From positions 310,001-374,000 of the forward strand of contig CP004348.1 of NCBI GenBank assembly GCA_000342265.1: a DNA stretch of 64,000 bases, written 5' to 3'. Made by a program: the position numbers and the translations under genes. Positions 44,305 through 54,377 of this stretch are shown piece after piece. Below the pieces are notes generated by a model that did no database searches, was not told the origin of the DNA, and saw only the letters and a list, made by a program, of their open reading frames with translations. The DNA comes from a beta proteobacterium CB. Lineage in GTDB: Bacteria > Pseudomonadota > Gammaproteobacteria > Burkholderiales > Burkholderiaceae. Each line of letters begins with the position of its first letter. The first letter of the stretch is position 1.

Positions 44305-47300
44305 ATGATTGAAAAAATTGTTCGCCTCTCACTGCAACAGCGTTTATTGGTTGTCATTATTGCGCTGGTGTTATTCGTTGCAGGCTTGCTGGCAACAAAG
44401 CGCCTTTCAGTAGATGCATTTCCGGATGTGACTAACGTCCAAATCCAAATTGCAGCAGAGGCACCGGGCAGATCCCCAGAAGAGGTTGAGCGATTTGTAA
44501 CAGTGCCAATTGAGTTGGGTATGACCGGTTTACCTGGTTTAACTGAAATGCGCTCACTCAATCGTAATGGCCTATCAGTCATTACTTTAGTGTTCACAGA
44601 AAAGACGGATCTCTATTTTGCAAGGCAGCTTGTTACCGAGCGTTTGATTGAGGTTGCTTCTGCTATGCCGGTGGGCATCACTCCCGTTATGGCACCTCCA
44701 TCGACTGGTTTAGGTGAAATTTATCAATACACCCTCGATCACCCTTCGGATGGCGATCGGCAGTTGACAGTTGAGGAATTGGAAGAGCGTCGCACCATTC
44801 AGGATTGGGTAGTTCGACCGATGTTGCGCTCGATTGCGGGTGTAGCAGAGATCAATACGCAGGGCGGTTACGCACGCGAGTACCAGGTCTTGGTCAATCC
44901 AGAAAGATTGCGTCACTATCAAGTAGGCCTTCGCGACATTTATGAAGCCCTTGCCAGAAACAATGCGAACTCAGGAGGCGGGCAGCTGCCTAGTTATGCG
45001 GAGCGCTATCTCATTCGTGGAGTGGGCTTAGTTACCAAGCCTGAAGATATCGGAAAAATTATTCTCAAGGAAGTAAAGGGTATTCCGGTCTACGTCAAGA
45101 ATGTGGCTGAAGTCACAATCGGTAGCGAAATTCGACAAGGTGCCGCTATCAAGAATGGCTATACCGAAAGTGTTGCCGGCATCATTCAAATGATTCGTGG
45201 CGGTAATGCGCGCGAGGTGGTCAACCGTATCAAGCTCAAGGTTGCCGAGATTAATGAAGGTAAGTTATTGCCTGATGGCTTACAAATTGTTCCTTTTTAC
45301 GATCGTACAGACCTGGTAAATGCCGCGATGTTTAATGTGGCTAAGGTTTTGATTGAAGGTGTCATTCTCGTAGTAATCCTTTTATTTCTATTCCTGGGTG
45401 ACGTCCGATCCTCTCTGATTGTGGTTGCGACCTTAATCCTGACGCCGCTACTAACCTTCCTGGTTATGAATCGTTATGGCATCTCTGCCAACCTGATGTC
45501 ACTTGGCGGTCTCGCGATTGCGATTGGAATCATGGTGGATGGGTCGGTTGTGGTGGTAGAGAACACCTTTGCTAAATTAGGTGAACGACTAAAAACAGGT
45601 GAGTCAAAGATTCGTATTATTTTGGAAGCCGCCACCGAAGTTGGTACACCAGTGCTGTTTGGTGTTGGCATCATCATTTTGGTTTTCATGCCGCTTCTGT
45701 CTCTGGAAGGCATGGAAGGAAAAATGTTTGCCCCAATGGCGATTACGATTGCTATTGCACTCACAATTTCATTAATTCTTTCATTTACCTTGTCGCCAGT
45801 CTTGTGTTCTTACATCCTGAAGGGGGGAAGTGAGGATGACACCAAGATTGTTGCTCGTTTGCGAACCCCTTATGAGCGTTGGTTGCATTGGTGTCTTGCG
45901 AATCCAAAGCTGGTTGTCAAACGATCGTTAATAGGATTAGTTGCCAGCATCATCGGATTTACGCTTCTTGGAAAAGCCTTTATTCCAGTGATGCAAGAAG
46001 GCTCCATTACGCCAGTCATTGTGCGTGCCCCGAACATTTCTTTAGATGAATCTATCAAATTGGAGTTTGAGGCAATCAAACGCATCATGACCATCCCGGA
46101 TGTGAAGATGGCCGTATCTCGCTTAGGTAAGGGTGAGTCACCTGCAGATCCAGGGCAGCCAAATGAATCGGATCCGATTGTGACGCTCAAGCCTATTGGT
46201 GATCGTAACTTTAGTCAGGAAGAAATTGCCCAGCAGATTCGTGACAAGTTAAAAACTTTACCGGGTATTGAGCTTTCTATTTCACAGCCAATTGCAGCAC
46301 GCGTAGATGAAATGGTCTCCGGCGTTCGCTCTCAGGTTGCTATTAAGATTTTTGGAGATGATCTGGTTGTTCTACAAAAGTTAGGCGGTCAGATTAGTCA
46401 AATTCTGACCAAAATGAAGGGTAGCAACGACTTGCGCATTGAGCAGGCCTCTGGACAAAATTATTTAAACATCAACATCAATCGCGATGCAATCGCTCGG
46501 TATGGCATTAACGTTTCTGATGTGAATGATGTGATTGAAACCGCTATTGGCGGTAAACAAGCCAGCATTGTTTACGAAGGGGAGAGAAGATTCCCCTTGC
46601 TATTGCGTTACCCAGCCCCTTACCGAGACAACATAGATGCAATCAGCAATATTATTTTGCATTCCCCAGATGGAGCTCAGGTGCTATTGCGAGATCTAGC
46701 GGATATTGCGCTTGTCGATGGACCTGCACAGATCTCTAGAGAGTCTGGCAAGCGTCGTTTGGTAGTAGGTGTGAACGTTGACGGGCGAGATCTTGGTGGC
46801 TTTGTTAAAGAAGCGCAAGAATTGATTGCGAAACAAGTGGAACTTCCACAAGGCTATTCATTGCAATGGGGTGGCCAGTTTGAAAACATGCAACGCGCAA
46901 TGGCACGTTTAATGATCATCATTCCCTTAACGATTCTGGCGATCTATTTTTTACTCTTCATGCTGTTCAAGTCATTACGCTTAGCCGGATTAATTATTTT
47001 GGTCTTACCATTTGCCTCGATTGGTGGTGTATTTGGCTTATTTATAACTGGCGAGTATTTATCTGTACCGGCTGCTGTAGGCTTCATTAATCTCTGGGGT
47101 ATTGCGGTCCTCAATGGCGTTGTACTGATCTCATTCATTAAGCAATTACGCGAAGACGGTTATTCCATGGAAGATGCCCTCTTACATGGATGCGGCCATC
47201 GCTTTAGGCCAGTCATGATGACTGCTTCAGTTGCTATGCTAGCTTTGGTACCCATGCTCTTTTCTGGCGGCCCAGGCTCTGAGGTGACGCGTCCGCTGGC

Positions 47301-47400
47301 TGCGGTGGTAATTGCAGGACTAATTACCTCAACCGCATTAACATTACTAGTACTGCCCGTCTTGTACAGATGGTTTGAAGATAAAGAGGTAGAAGCATGA
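44305..47400 (+). CDS. HME-type RND efflux pump (CzcA/CusA family)
   Basis: The 1031-residue pump has the HME-RND order: VDAFPDVTNVQIQI at the N-terminus, twelve helices, two large periplasmic loops, and helix-4 segment AIAIGIMVDGSVVVVEN near residue 405. It moves cations from periplasm or cytoplasm through the tripartite complex, driven by protons. The helix 4 motif differs from the DFG form of Czc zinc/cobalt pumps and is closer to Cus-type. The riboswitch ahead suggests manganese as signal and possibly substrate. Confidence 0.93.
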   Translation: MIEKIVRLSLQQRLLVVIIALVLFVAGLLATKRLSVDAFPDVTNVQIQIAAEAPGRSPEEVERFVTVPIELGMTGLPGLTEMRSLNRNGLSVITLVFTEKTDLYFARQLVTERLIEVASAMPVGITPVMAPPSTGLGEIYQYTLDHPSDGDRQLTVEELEERRTIQDWVVRPMLRSIAGVAEINTQGGYAREYQVLVNPERLRHYQVGLRDIYEALARNNANSGGGQLPSYAERYLIRGVGLVTKPEDIGKIILKEVKGIPVYVKNVAEVTIGSEIRQGAAIKNGYTESVAGIIQMIRGGNAREVVNRIKLKVAEINEGKLLPDGLQIVPFYDRTDLVNAAMFNVAKVLIEGVILVVILLFLFLGDVRSSLIVVATLILTPLLTFLVMNRYGISANLMSLGGLAIAIGIMVDGSVVVVENTFAKLGERLKTGESKIRIILEAATEVGTPVLFGVGIIILVFMPLLSLEGMEGKMFAPMAITIAIALTISLILSFTLSPVLCSYILKGGSEDDTKIVARLRTPYERWLHWCLANPKLVVKRSLIGLVASIIGFTLLGKAFIPVMQEGSITPVIVRAPNISLDESIKLEFEAIKRIMTIPDVKMAVSRLGKGESPADPGQPNESDPIVTLKPIGDRNFSQEEIAQQIRDKLKTLPGIELSISQPIAARVDEMVSGVRSQVAIKIFGDDLVVLQKLGGQISQILTKMKGSNDLRIEQASGQNYLNININRDAIARYGINVSDVNDVIETAIGGKQASIVYEGERRFPLLLRYPAPYRDNIDAISNIILHSPDGAQVLLRDLADIALVDGPAQISRESGKRRLVVGVNVDGRDLGGFVKEAQELIAKQVELPQGYSLQWGGQFENMQRAMARLMIIIPLTILAIYFLLFMLFKSLRLAGLIILVLPFASIGGVFGLFITGEYLSVPAAVGFINLWGIAVLNGVVLISFIKQLREDGYSMEDALLHGCGHRFRPVMMTASVAMLALVPMLFSGGPGSEVTRPLAAVVIAGLITSTALTLLVLPVLYRWFEDKEVEA

Positions 47401-47720
47401 TGGAAGTGAAGGCGGTCATTCGCCCAAATAAATTAGCTGCCCTCAGAACAGCATTGTTGGAGACCCCCGGGTTTCCAGGTATGACTGTGACCAAAGTTGA
47501 AGGCTGCAGCGCACCGAATCGAACAGCTAAATTCAATATCAAAGATGAGCTCACGGATTACTCTGCAAAAGTGAAGATTGAAATTGTTTGTAATGATGAG
47601 ATTGCAGAGGTCATCATGGACCGCATCGTCACTATTTGCCAAACAGGTCAAGTTGGAGATGGTGTGGTTTGGTGTACCGAGGTACCTAAGGCTTTCTTTA
47701 TTTCCAAGACATCGACCTAG
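47397..47720 (+). CDS. P-II-like signalling protein of the efflux operon
   Basis: The 107-residue protein has the P-II fold pattern: MEVKAVIRPNKLAALRTALLE, a T-loop region without the usual uridylylated Tyr motif, and IEIVCNDEIAEVIMDRIVTICQTGQVGDG, the conserved nucleotide-binding B-loop/C-loop area. P-II relatives encoded with HME-RND pumps are known (PII-NG type) and may gate or report on the pump. The gene overlaps the pump gene by four bases. Confidence 0.85.
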   Translation: MMEVKAVIRPNKLAALRTALLETPGFPGMTVTKVEGCSAPNRTAKFNIKDELTDYSAKVKIEIVCNDEIAEVIMDRIVTICQTGQVGDGVVWCTEVPKAFFISKTST

Positions 47721-47794
47721 GCGTACCTATCAATTCTTCGGTATGATGATTTGAGTGATTTGCTAAATTATTCCCAGTCCTTTTGGAGGCCATT

Positions 47795-48193
47795 TTGAAA
47801 AATATTATCGATCGTATTGACCACATTGTTTTGACGGTGACTGATATTGAACTCACTACACAGTGGTATGAAAAAGCCTTGGGTTTTGAGCGGGAGTTTT
47901 TTACTGGGCCAGAAGGTCAGCCACGTTATTCATTGCGCTTTGGGCAATTAAAAATCAATCTTCAAGATAAAAATACAGAAACACCTACAAAAGCCAAGGT
48001 CCCTACGATTGGTTCAGGAGACTTTTGTCTGATTTCAGCAATTCCATTGGATGACTTTATCGCGCATCTGCAGAAGCAAGGTGTTGCTATTGATGTCGGT
48101 CCTGTCCCTAGGCGAGGCGCTCTCGGGCCAATTCGTTCAGTCTACTTGCGCGACCCAGACAATAACCTCGTAGAGGTTGCTGAATACGTTTAG
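47795..48193 (+). CDS. VOC (glyoxalase/dioxygenase superfamily) protein
   Basis: The 132-residue protein has one full VOC domain: RIDHIVLTVTDIELTTQWYEKALGF with His as first metal ligand, RYSLRFGQLKINLQ, and VYLRDPDNNLVEVAEY with Glu as last ligand. The reaction is unknown. The start is TTG 47795, with GGAGG five bases upstream deciding the choice over an earlier TTG. It converges on the HAD gene with a four-base overlap. Confidence 0.87.
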   Translation: MKNIIDRIDHIVLTVTDIELTTQWYEKALGFEREFFTGPEGQPRYSLRFGQLKINLQDKNTETPTKAKVPTIGSGDFCLISAIPLDDFIAHLQKQGVAIDVGPVPRRGALGPIRSVYLRDPDNNLVEVAEYV

Positions 48194-48924
48194 TGTTGAT
48201 CTGGATCTGATGCGCCTAACTGGCGCGCTAGGTCCAGAAAGTCTTTTGCATGGTAATTGGTAAATTGCTCTACATGCAGATCATTGCGCAGATGATTTTT
48301 ACCAAACTCCAATGGCCGCTCAATAAACGCTGTTTGTAATCCACAGGCATGAGCAGCTTCGAGATCATCCTTGTGTGCCGCAACTAACATCACCTCTTCG
48401 GCAGAAAGATTAAAGATCTCTGCTACCCCCAAATACGTTTCAGGGTCTGGTTTGTAGTGACGGAATACTTCTGCCGAAAGAATTAAGTCCCAAGGTAGGC
48501 CAGCATTTTTAGCCATATTGGCCAATAAACCCATATTGCCATTTGAGAGAGTCACAATCGTGAATTGACTCTTGAGCTGATGTAGACCTTCAACAGCTTC
48601 CGCCCAAGGATTGAGTCGATGCCATACGAGGTTGAGGTCGTGTATTTGCGCTTCAGATAAAGAGTTAATTTTGAAGGTCTTCAGAACATCATCTAGGATC
48701 ATGCGGTGCAGATCATCAATCTTGGTCCACGGCAGCTCTCCAGAGCGCACTCTAGCCATAGCTGGCCTATAGCCTTGTCTCCAAGCTGTGGCAAAAGCAT
48801 CGGGATCGGCCTGTAGACCCAGTCGAGTGACCTCGGCGGCTATGGAGCCATGCCAGTCAACCACTGTGCCAAACACATCAAATGCGAGAACCTTTGGTTT
48901 TGTATTCATGGGTAGATTATTCAT
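48190..48924 (-). CDS. HAD hydrolase, haloacid dehalogenase type II-like
   Basis: The 244-residue protein has motif I AFDVFGTVVDWHG (nucleophile Asp), motif II TLSNGN, and the later Lys/Asp motifs YKPDPETYL and VAAHKDDLEAA. The type II L-2-haloacid dehalogenases share this layout. The physiological substrate is unknown. A second ATG 15 bases in is an alternative start. Confidence 0.86.
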   Translation of the reverse strand: MNNLPMNTKPKVLAFDVFGTVVDWHGSIAAEVTRLGLQADPDAFATAWRQGYRPAMARVRSGELPWTKIDDLHRMILDDVLKTFKINSLSEAQIHDLNLVWHRLNPWAEAVEGLHQLKSQFTIVTLSNGNMGLLANMAKNAGLPWDLILSAEVFRHYKPDPETYLGVAEIFNLSAEEVMLVAAHKDDLEAAHACGLQTAFIERPLEFGKNHLRNDLHVEQFTNYHAKDFLDLARQLGASDPDQH

Positions 48925-49073
48925 TAGCTTGAAAAATTTTGCTGGAGATTATTCTGCTCGATTGCTGGGCTTGGAGCCATGTTGGGTATGAAGTCATACA
49001 AGTCATACATTGCAAAGAATTGCTAGAATGTCAAAGACCCAAAAAGGGCGCTAGATCAAATAAGGACAGAATC

Positions 49074-51983
49074 ATGGGCGGTATTTCTCAGTGGGAAAAA
49101 CTTAATGTTGAGCTAACAGCAGCTCTTGGAAGCTCTGTTCATTTTGATACAGCTCATCAGGCCGTTTACGCTTCTGAGGCATCCAACTATCGCCAGATTC
49201 CGATCGGGGTTGTTACCCCTAGAAATACTGAAGAATTTGTTAAAGGTATCGAGATCTGCCATCGCAATAAAGCGCCAGTGCTCATGCGTGGTGCTGGCAC
49301 CTCCATGAATGGTCAAACAGTCAATAACGCCGTAGTGTTCGATATCTCGAAGTATTGCAACCATATTCTTGTTTTAGACCCGGGTGCTGGCAATGCCATT
49401 GTTGAGCCAGGCGTGATTTGTGATTCATTGCGTGATGCTGCTGAGGTGCATGGTTTAACTTTCGCGCCAGACCCATCCACTCATAGCCGTTGCACTTTGG
49501 GTGGCATGGTTGCCAATAACTCTTGTGGTGCCCACTCGGTAATGGCGGGTAAGACACTCGAAAATACCGAAGCTTTAGAAATTCTGACCTATGATGGCGA
49601 GCGTTTTTGGGTTGGCCCAACCTCCGATCAGGAGTTGCAAGAGATTATTGCTGCTGGTGGACGCAAAGGTCAGATCTATCAAGACTTGTTGAGTTTGCGT
49701 GATCGTTATGCTGATTTGATTCGAGCACGCTTTCCGAACATTAAGCGTCGTGTTTCTGGTTACAACTTAGATCAGCTATTGCCGGAGAATGGATTTAACG
49801 TCGCACGTGCCTTGGTGGGCACTGAGGGCACTTGCGCACTCACTTTAGCCGCTAAAGTTCGGTTGGTGAAGAGCCCTGCTAAACGCGTAGTTCTGGTTTT
49901 GGGTTTTGATGATATTTATCTAGCAGGTGATGCTGTTCCTGAGTACCAATCCTTTAACCCTATCGCGATCGAAGGTTTGGATTACAAAATTATCCGTGGC
50001 TTACAAGAGCGTAATCTGGCTAAAGCGGAAATTGATTTGCTTCCCCCTGGAAATGCCTGGGTAGTTGTAGAGTTTGGAGACGATACGCTTGAGGGTGCTA
50101 TTGCTCAGGCTGAAAAGGCGGAGCAGTATTTCAAGGCAAGAACAAAAGGCCCTCAGCCATCGACATGGCTTGAGCCAGATCCCTTGGTGCAAAAACGGAT
50201 CTGGTCGATTCGTGAAAATGGCGCTTCAGCTACCCATTTATCGATTGACCCAAACTCTCCAGACCCAGTAGTGGGTTGGGAAGACGCGGCAGTTGATCCA
50301 GCCCGTTTAGGTGAATACCTGCGTGCCTTCCAAGCCTTAGTGGATTCATATGAATACGAAACCTCACTTTACGGTCACTTTGGTGATGGATGTATTCATG
50401 CTCGTATTACTTTTAACCTACGCTCTGTAGAAGGTGTTGCCAAATTTAGATCTTTTATTCGGGATGCCGCAACCTTAGTTGTTGAGTTTGGCGGTTCACT
50501 CACGGGCGAGCATGGTGATGGCCAAGCTAGAGCAGAATTCCTCCCCATTATGTTTGGCGAAGAATTGATGGGTGCCATGCATGAGTTCAAGCGCATCTGG
50601 GATCCGCAAAATAAACTCAATCCCGGCAAGGTTGTCCACCCATATCGCGTAGATGAAAACCTTCGCATGGGCCCAGAGTACAAAGTCGTCAATATGAAGA
50701 CGCGCCTGAATTTCTTGAGTCAAGAAGGCAATGGATTTCAGAGGGCAGTAGAGCGTTGTGTTGGTATGGGTAAGTGCCGAAGTGAAAAAGTGGGCACGAT
50801 GTGTCCAAGCTATCGCGCTACTAAAGAAGAGCGCTTCTCTACCCGTGGGCGCTCGCGCCTCTTCTGGGAAATGCTCCAAGGCGAAGTAATTAAAGATGGC
50901 TGGGAAAGTAAAGAGCTTAAAGAGGCACTTGATACTTGCCTGTCCTGTAAAGGCTGTAAGAGCGATTGTCCTGCTCACGTTGACATGGCCTCTTATAAGG
51001 CGGAGTTCTTGTCTCACTATCACGAGACCAATAGCAGGCCTCGCCAGGCTCTGACTATGGGTCGGATTGGTGATTGGGCACCGCTAGCGAGTAAGTTCTC
51101 TTGGCTTGTTAATGGGGTCATGCAGACGCCAGTTCTTTCCAGCCTTGCTAAATGGGTTGGTGGCGTAGCGCAAGAGCGTAGCCTGCCTAAGTTTGCAAGT
51201 CAGTCCTTTAGAAAGCAGTTTCAGCAATCTAGGGGTGCAACTCTTGGCCACAAGAAGGTGATCCTCTGGGTAGATACTTTCTGTGAACACTTTCATCCTG
51301 AAGTTGCTAATGCGGCGGTTGAGGTGCTGTCACATGCTGGCTTTGAGGCAACATTGCCGAAGACGCCCCTATGCTGTGGCCGTCCTTTGTATGACTTTGG
51401 TTATCTAGATCTCGCAAAACAAAAGCTTGAGAAGATTTTGGATGCGATTGGAAGCGAAATCCAAGCAAACCCAAATGCACCTATCGCGGTTGTTGGTCTT
51501 GAGCCAGGCTGTATGTCGGTATTTAAGGATGAGCTACTCAAGTTCTTCCCAAATGACCCAAGGGCAAAGCTATTATCTTCTAGCACTTACCTGCTTGGAG
51601 ATTTCTTGCACGAGCAAGGCTATACGCCACCACCTTTAGATCGCAAGATCCTAGTGCATTCACATTGCCACCAAAAATCCTTATTTGGCACTAAAGGTGA
51701 TGTGGCCTTATTGGCTGCCTTAGGTGCTAAGGCGGATTACATTGATAGTGGTTGCTGTGGCATGGCAGGCTCATTTGGATTTAATCCTGAGCATGTCGAA
51801 ATATCTAAAGCGGTTGGGGAATTGGTATTGCTACCCGCCATTCGGTCTGCCGATCATGAAACCATCATTCTTACCAATGGCTTTAGCTGTAGAGAGCAGA
51901 TTGAGCAAGAGACTGGACGCAAGGTAAAGCATTTGGCGGAGTTGCTGCAGATGGCGCATCAGGCCCAAGCTGGAAAGGTGTAA
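49074..51983 (+). CDS. FAD-linked oxidase with Fe-S and CCG domains (YdiJ-like, D-2-hydroxyacid type)
   Basis: The 969-residue fusion has an FAD_binding_4 domain (GVVTPRNTEEF through PDPSTHSRCTLGGMVANNS) and an FAD-oxidase C-terminal domain (GHFGDGCIHARI, GGSLTGEHGDG). Two 4Fe-4S clusters follow (about residues 560-635, CxxCxxCxxxCP in CLSCKGCKSDCP). A CCG domain (LCCGRPLYDFG, GCCGMAGSFGF) ends the chain. E. coli YdiJ oxidises D-2-hydroxyglutarate. The frame is open another 135 bases upstream, but ATG 49074 has AAGGA eight bases ahead. Confidence 0.9.
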   Translation: MGGISQWEKLNVELTAALGSSVHFDTAHQAVYASEASNYRQIPIGVVTPRNTEEFVKGIEICHRNKAPVLMRGAGTSMNGQTVNNAVVFDISKYCNHILVLDPGAGNAIVEPGVICDSLRDAAEVHGLTFAPDPSTHSRCTLGGMVANNSCGAHSVMAGKTLENTEALEILTYDGERFWVGPTSDQELQEIIAAGGRKGQIYQDLLSLRDRYADLIRARFPNIKRRVSGYNLDQLLPENGFNVARALVGTEGTCALTLAAKVRLVKSPAKRVVLVLGFDDIYLAGDAVPEYQSFNPIAIEGLDYKIIRGLQERNLAKAEIDLLPPGNAWVVVEFGDDTLEGAIAQAEKAEQYFKARTKGPQPSTWLEPDPLVQKRIWSIRENGASATHLSIDPNSPDPVVGWEDAAVDPARLGEYLRAFQALVDSYEYETSLYGHFGDGCIHARITFNLRSVEGVAKFRSFIRDAATLVVEFGGSLTGEHGDGQARAEFLPIMFGEELMGAMHEFKRIWDPQNKLNPGKVVHPYRVDENLRMGPEYKVVNMKTRLNFLSQEGNGFQRAVERCVGMGKCRSEKVGTMCPSYRATKEERFSTRGRSRLFWEMLQGEVIKDGWESKELKEALDTCLSCKGCKSDCPAHVDMASYKAEFLSHYHETNSRPRQALTMGRIGDWAPLASKFSWLVNGVMQTPVLSSLAKWVGGVAQERSLPKFASQSFRKQFQQSRGATLGHKKVILWVDTFCEHFHPEVANAAVEVLSHAGFEATLPKTPLCCGRPLYDFGYLDLAKQKLEKILDAIGSEIQANPNAPIAVVGLEPGCMSVFKDELLKFFPNDPRAKLLSSSTYLLGDFLHEQGYTPPPLDRKILVHSHCHQKSLFGTKGDVALLAALGAKADYIDSGCCGMAGSFGFNPEHVEISKAVGELVLLPAIRSADHETIILTNGFSCREQIEQETGRKVKHLAELLQMAHQAQAGKV

Positions 51984-52010
51984 TACAAAATTTCTTGTAG
52001 CAGGAAAAGA

Positions 52011-52036
52011 AAAAGCCCCGATCCCTCGGGGCTTTT
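52011..52036. terminator. Intrinsic terminator between YdiJ-like gene and ahpF
   Basis: The 11-bp stem AAAAGCCCCGA / TCGGGGCTTTT has a 4-base loop. A-run and T-run flanks allow use from both convergent genes. Confidence 0.9.
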
Positions 52037-52061
52037 CACATATAAAAACCACTTATGGATC

Positions 52062-53606
52062 TTATGATCTGATTAAATAATCAAAGGCAGAGAGTGATGC
52101 TTTAGCGCCTTCACCCATGGCAATGATGATTTGCTTATAAGGTACGGTAGTGCAGTCACCAGCAGCGAATACACCTGGCATGGATGTCTCACCCTTCTGA
52201 TCAATGATCACCTCTCCGCGGGGGGATAAGTCAATCACGCCCTTGAGCCAATCAGTATTAGGCAACAATCCAATTTGAACGAAGATGCCTTCAAGCGCTA
52301 TGTCATGCATCTGGTTATTGGCACGATCTTCATATCTCAAGGTAGTTACTTTGCCATTTGCACCTAAAACTTCTTTACTCAAGGCATTGGTAATGATGGT
52401 TACGTTAGGCAGGCTGTTTAATTTCTTCTGCAGCACTGCATCGGCACGCAGCTTGGTATCGAATTCAACCAAAGTAACATGGCTCACAATTCCAGCTAGA
52501 TCAATTGCAGCCTCAACTCCAGAGTTTCCTCCGCCAATCACCGCTACGCGCTTACCTTTGTATAAGGGGCCGTCACAGTGAGGGCAGTAAGCCACGCCTT
52601 TACCACGGTACTCTTGCTCACCCGGAACATTCATTTCGCGCCAGCGTGCACCAGTGCTCAAAATGACGGTCTTACTTTTTAGGACGGCACCATTTTCTAG
52701 AGTGATTGCAATTTCATCACCTGTCTTGCTTAAGCTCTTTGCGGTTTGCAGGTTCATTAGATCAACGTCGTATTCCTTAACGTGTTGCTCAAGAGCCATT
52801 ACTAATTTAGGACCTTCAGTTTCTTTAACGGAGATGAAGTTTTCAATGCCAACGGTATCGGCAACCTGACCGCCAAATTTCTGGGCTACCACACCGGTTC
52901 TGATACCTTTACGAGCAGAGTAGATTGCTGCTGAAGCGCCTGCTGGACCGCCGCCAATAATTAAGGAATCGTAAGCAGCTTTAGTATTCAATTTTTCTGC
53001 ATCGCGTGCTGAAGAATTGGTATCGAGTTTGGCAGCAATCTCTTCAACACTCATACGGCCTTGGCCAAAGACTTCACCATTCAGAATCACTGTAGGTACA
53101 GCCATGATCTGATATTGATCTACCAAGCCCTGGAAGAGTGCGCCATCAATCATTTCATGTTCGATTTCAGGATTCAGTGCAGCCATGAGATTCAAGGCCT
53201 GAACGACATCTGGGCAGTTGTGGCAAGACAAAGAGATGAATGTCTGAAAACGCTTCTTACCCTCTAAGCCCTTAATACTTTCGATCACATCTTGCTCTAC
53301 TTTTGGTGGGTAACCACTGCTCTGCAAGATTGCTAAGATGAAAGAAGTCATCTCATGACCCATTGGCAGGCCTGAGAATGCAATGCGGGCAACTTCATCC
53401 ACCTTGGCTACGGTGAAGCTAGGAATATTTTTGCTACTGCCAGAAGTCTTCACTGTGATCTTGGCAGATTGTTCAGCAACCTCATTTAAAAGCTCCAACA
53501 TCTGAGCTGACTGAGTGCTGTCATCTAAAGTAGCCTCCAAAACAATGGGGCTCTCAATTTTTTCAAAATAGGTCTTGAGTTGGGCCTTAATGTTGGTATC
53601 TAACAT
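52062..53606 (-). CDS. ahpF: Alkyl hydroperoxide reductase subunit F
   Basis: The 514-residue flavoprotein has an N-terminal double thioredoxin-like domain with the redox pair SCHNCP near residue 128. An FAD/NADH thioredoxin-reductase-like domain follows, with [17 protein letters not shown] and catalytic CPHC near 340. It passes electrons from NADH to AhpC. It lies downstream of ahpC behind a structured 120-base spacer. Confidence 0.95.
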   Translation of the reverse strand: MLDTNIKAQLKTYFEKIESPIVLEATLDDSTQSAQMLELLNEVAEQSAKITVKTSGSSKNIPSFTVAKVDEVARIAFSGLPMGHEMTSFILAILQSSGYPPKVEQDVIESIKGLEGKKRFQTFISLSCHNCPDVVQALNLMAALNPEIEHEMIDGALFQGLVDQYQIMAVPTVILNGEVFGQGRMSVEEIAAKLDTNSSARDAEKLNTKAAYDSLIIGGGPAGASAAIYSARKGIRTGVVAQKFGGQVADTVGIENFISVKETEGPKLVMALEQHVKEYDVDLMNLQTAKSLSKTGDEIAITLENGAVLKSKTVILSTGARWREMNVPGEQEYRGKGVAYCPHCDGPLYKGKRVAVIGGGNSGVEAAIDLAGIVSHVTLVEFDTKLRADAVLQKKLNSLPNVTIITNALSKEVLGANGKVTTLRYEDRANNQMHDIALEGIFVQIGLLPNTDWLKGVIDLSPRGEVIIDQKGETSMPGVFAAGDCTTVPYKQIIIAMGEGAKASLSAFDYLIRS

Positions 53607-53636
53607 GGTGTGTTCCTTGATATTGAATCTTGATGA

Positions 53637-53696
53637 GTCTATTGGGCAGGGCTGCTACTGCTCATCCTGCCCAATAGACTCTCCGAAGAGAGTCTA
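53637..53696 (-). promoter_or_regulatory. Two overlapping hairpins in the ahpC-ahpF spacer
   Basis: In mRNA order (minus strand), the first hairpin is TAGACTCTC-TTCG-GAGAGTCTA (53696-53675) with a very stable C(UUCG)G tetraloop. The second pairs GTCTATTGGGCAGG (53679-53666) with its perfect complement (53650-53637) around a 15-base loop. The two share the bases at 53675-53679, so they compete at the boundary. No T-run follows. They could limit read-through or protect the ahpC mRNA 3' end. Confidence 0.7.
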
Positions 53697-53726
53697 TGGA
53701 TTGCTAGTGCGATGTACTGACTTTGA

Positions 53727-54290
53727 TTAGATCTTGCCTACGAGGTCTAAAGATGGAGTCAATGTTGCTGCGCCTTCTTTCCACTTAGCTGGGCAAACTT
53801 CACCTGGGTGAGCGGCTGTGTATTGAGCAGCCTTGAGCTTGCGCAATGTCTCAGAGATGTCACGAGCGATTTCGTTAGAGTGAATTTCAGCTGTTTTGAT
53901 AACGCCTTCTGGATTGATGATAAATGTGCCGCGCAATGCAAGGCCTTCTTCATCAATATGCACATCAAAACCACGTGTCAATGTGTGTGTTGGATCGCCA
54001 ACCAATGGGAACTTTGCTTTACCTACTGCAGGTGAAGTCTCGTGCCATACTTTGTGTGAGAAATGGGTATCTGTAGTGACGATGTATACCTCTGCACCCA
54101 TCTTTTGGAACTCAGCATAGTTATCAGCTGCATCTTCAATTTCTGTTGGGCAGTTGAATGTGAATGCTGCTGGCATAAAAATTAATACAGACCATTTGCC
54201 TTTGAGAGACTCGTCGGAAACAGTGACAAACTTACCGTTGTGGAAAGCCTGGGTTTTGAATGGGATTACTGGTGTGTTGATTAATGACAT
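53727..54290 (-). CDS. ahpC: Alkyl hydroperoxide reductase subunit C (peroxiredoxin)
   Basis: The 187-residue typical 2-Cys peroxiredoxin has peroxidatic Cys47 in AAFTFNCPTEIED and resolving Cys166 in HPGEVCPAKW. It reduces hydrogen peroxide and organic peroxides and is recycled by AhpF. The length matches E. coli AhpC. A candidate OxyR site lies about 90 bases upstream. Codon use suggests strong expression. Confidence 0.97.
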   Translation of the reverse strand: MSLINTPVIPFKTQAFHNGKFVTVSDESLKGKWSVLIFMPAAFTFNCPTEIEDAADNYAEFQKMGAEVYIVTTDTHFSHKVWHETSPAVGKAKFPLVGDPTHTLTRGFDVHIDEEGLALRGTFIINPEGVIKTAEIHSNEIARDISETLRKLKAAQYTAAHPGEVCPAKWKEGAATLTPSLDLVGKI

Positions 54291-54377
54291 AGGGTTCTCC
54301 TGAAAAAATGAAATAGTTGATTCACAACAGGACTCATTCTAGAGACTATTTATTTATTTGCATAATGAATAATTTAG

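Noticed and set aside
48939..49073. N-terminal extension of the YdiJ-like protein by 45 codons
   Set aside because: No conservation expected, and ATG 49074 has a good ribosome-binding site and directly precedes the FAD domain.
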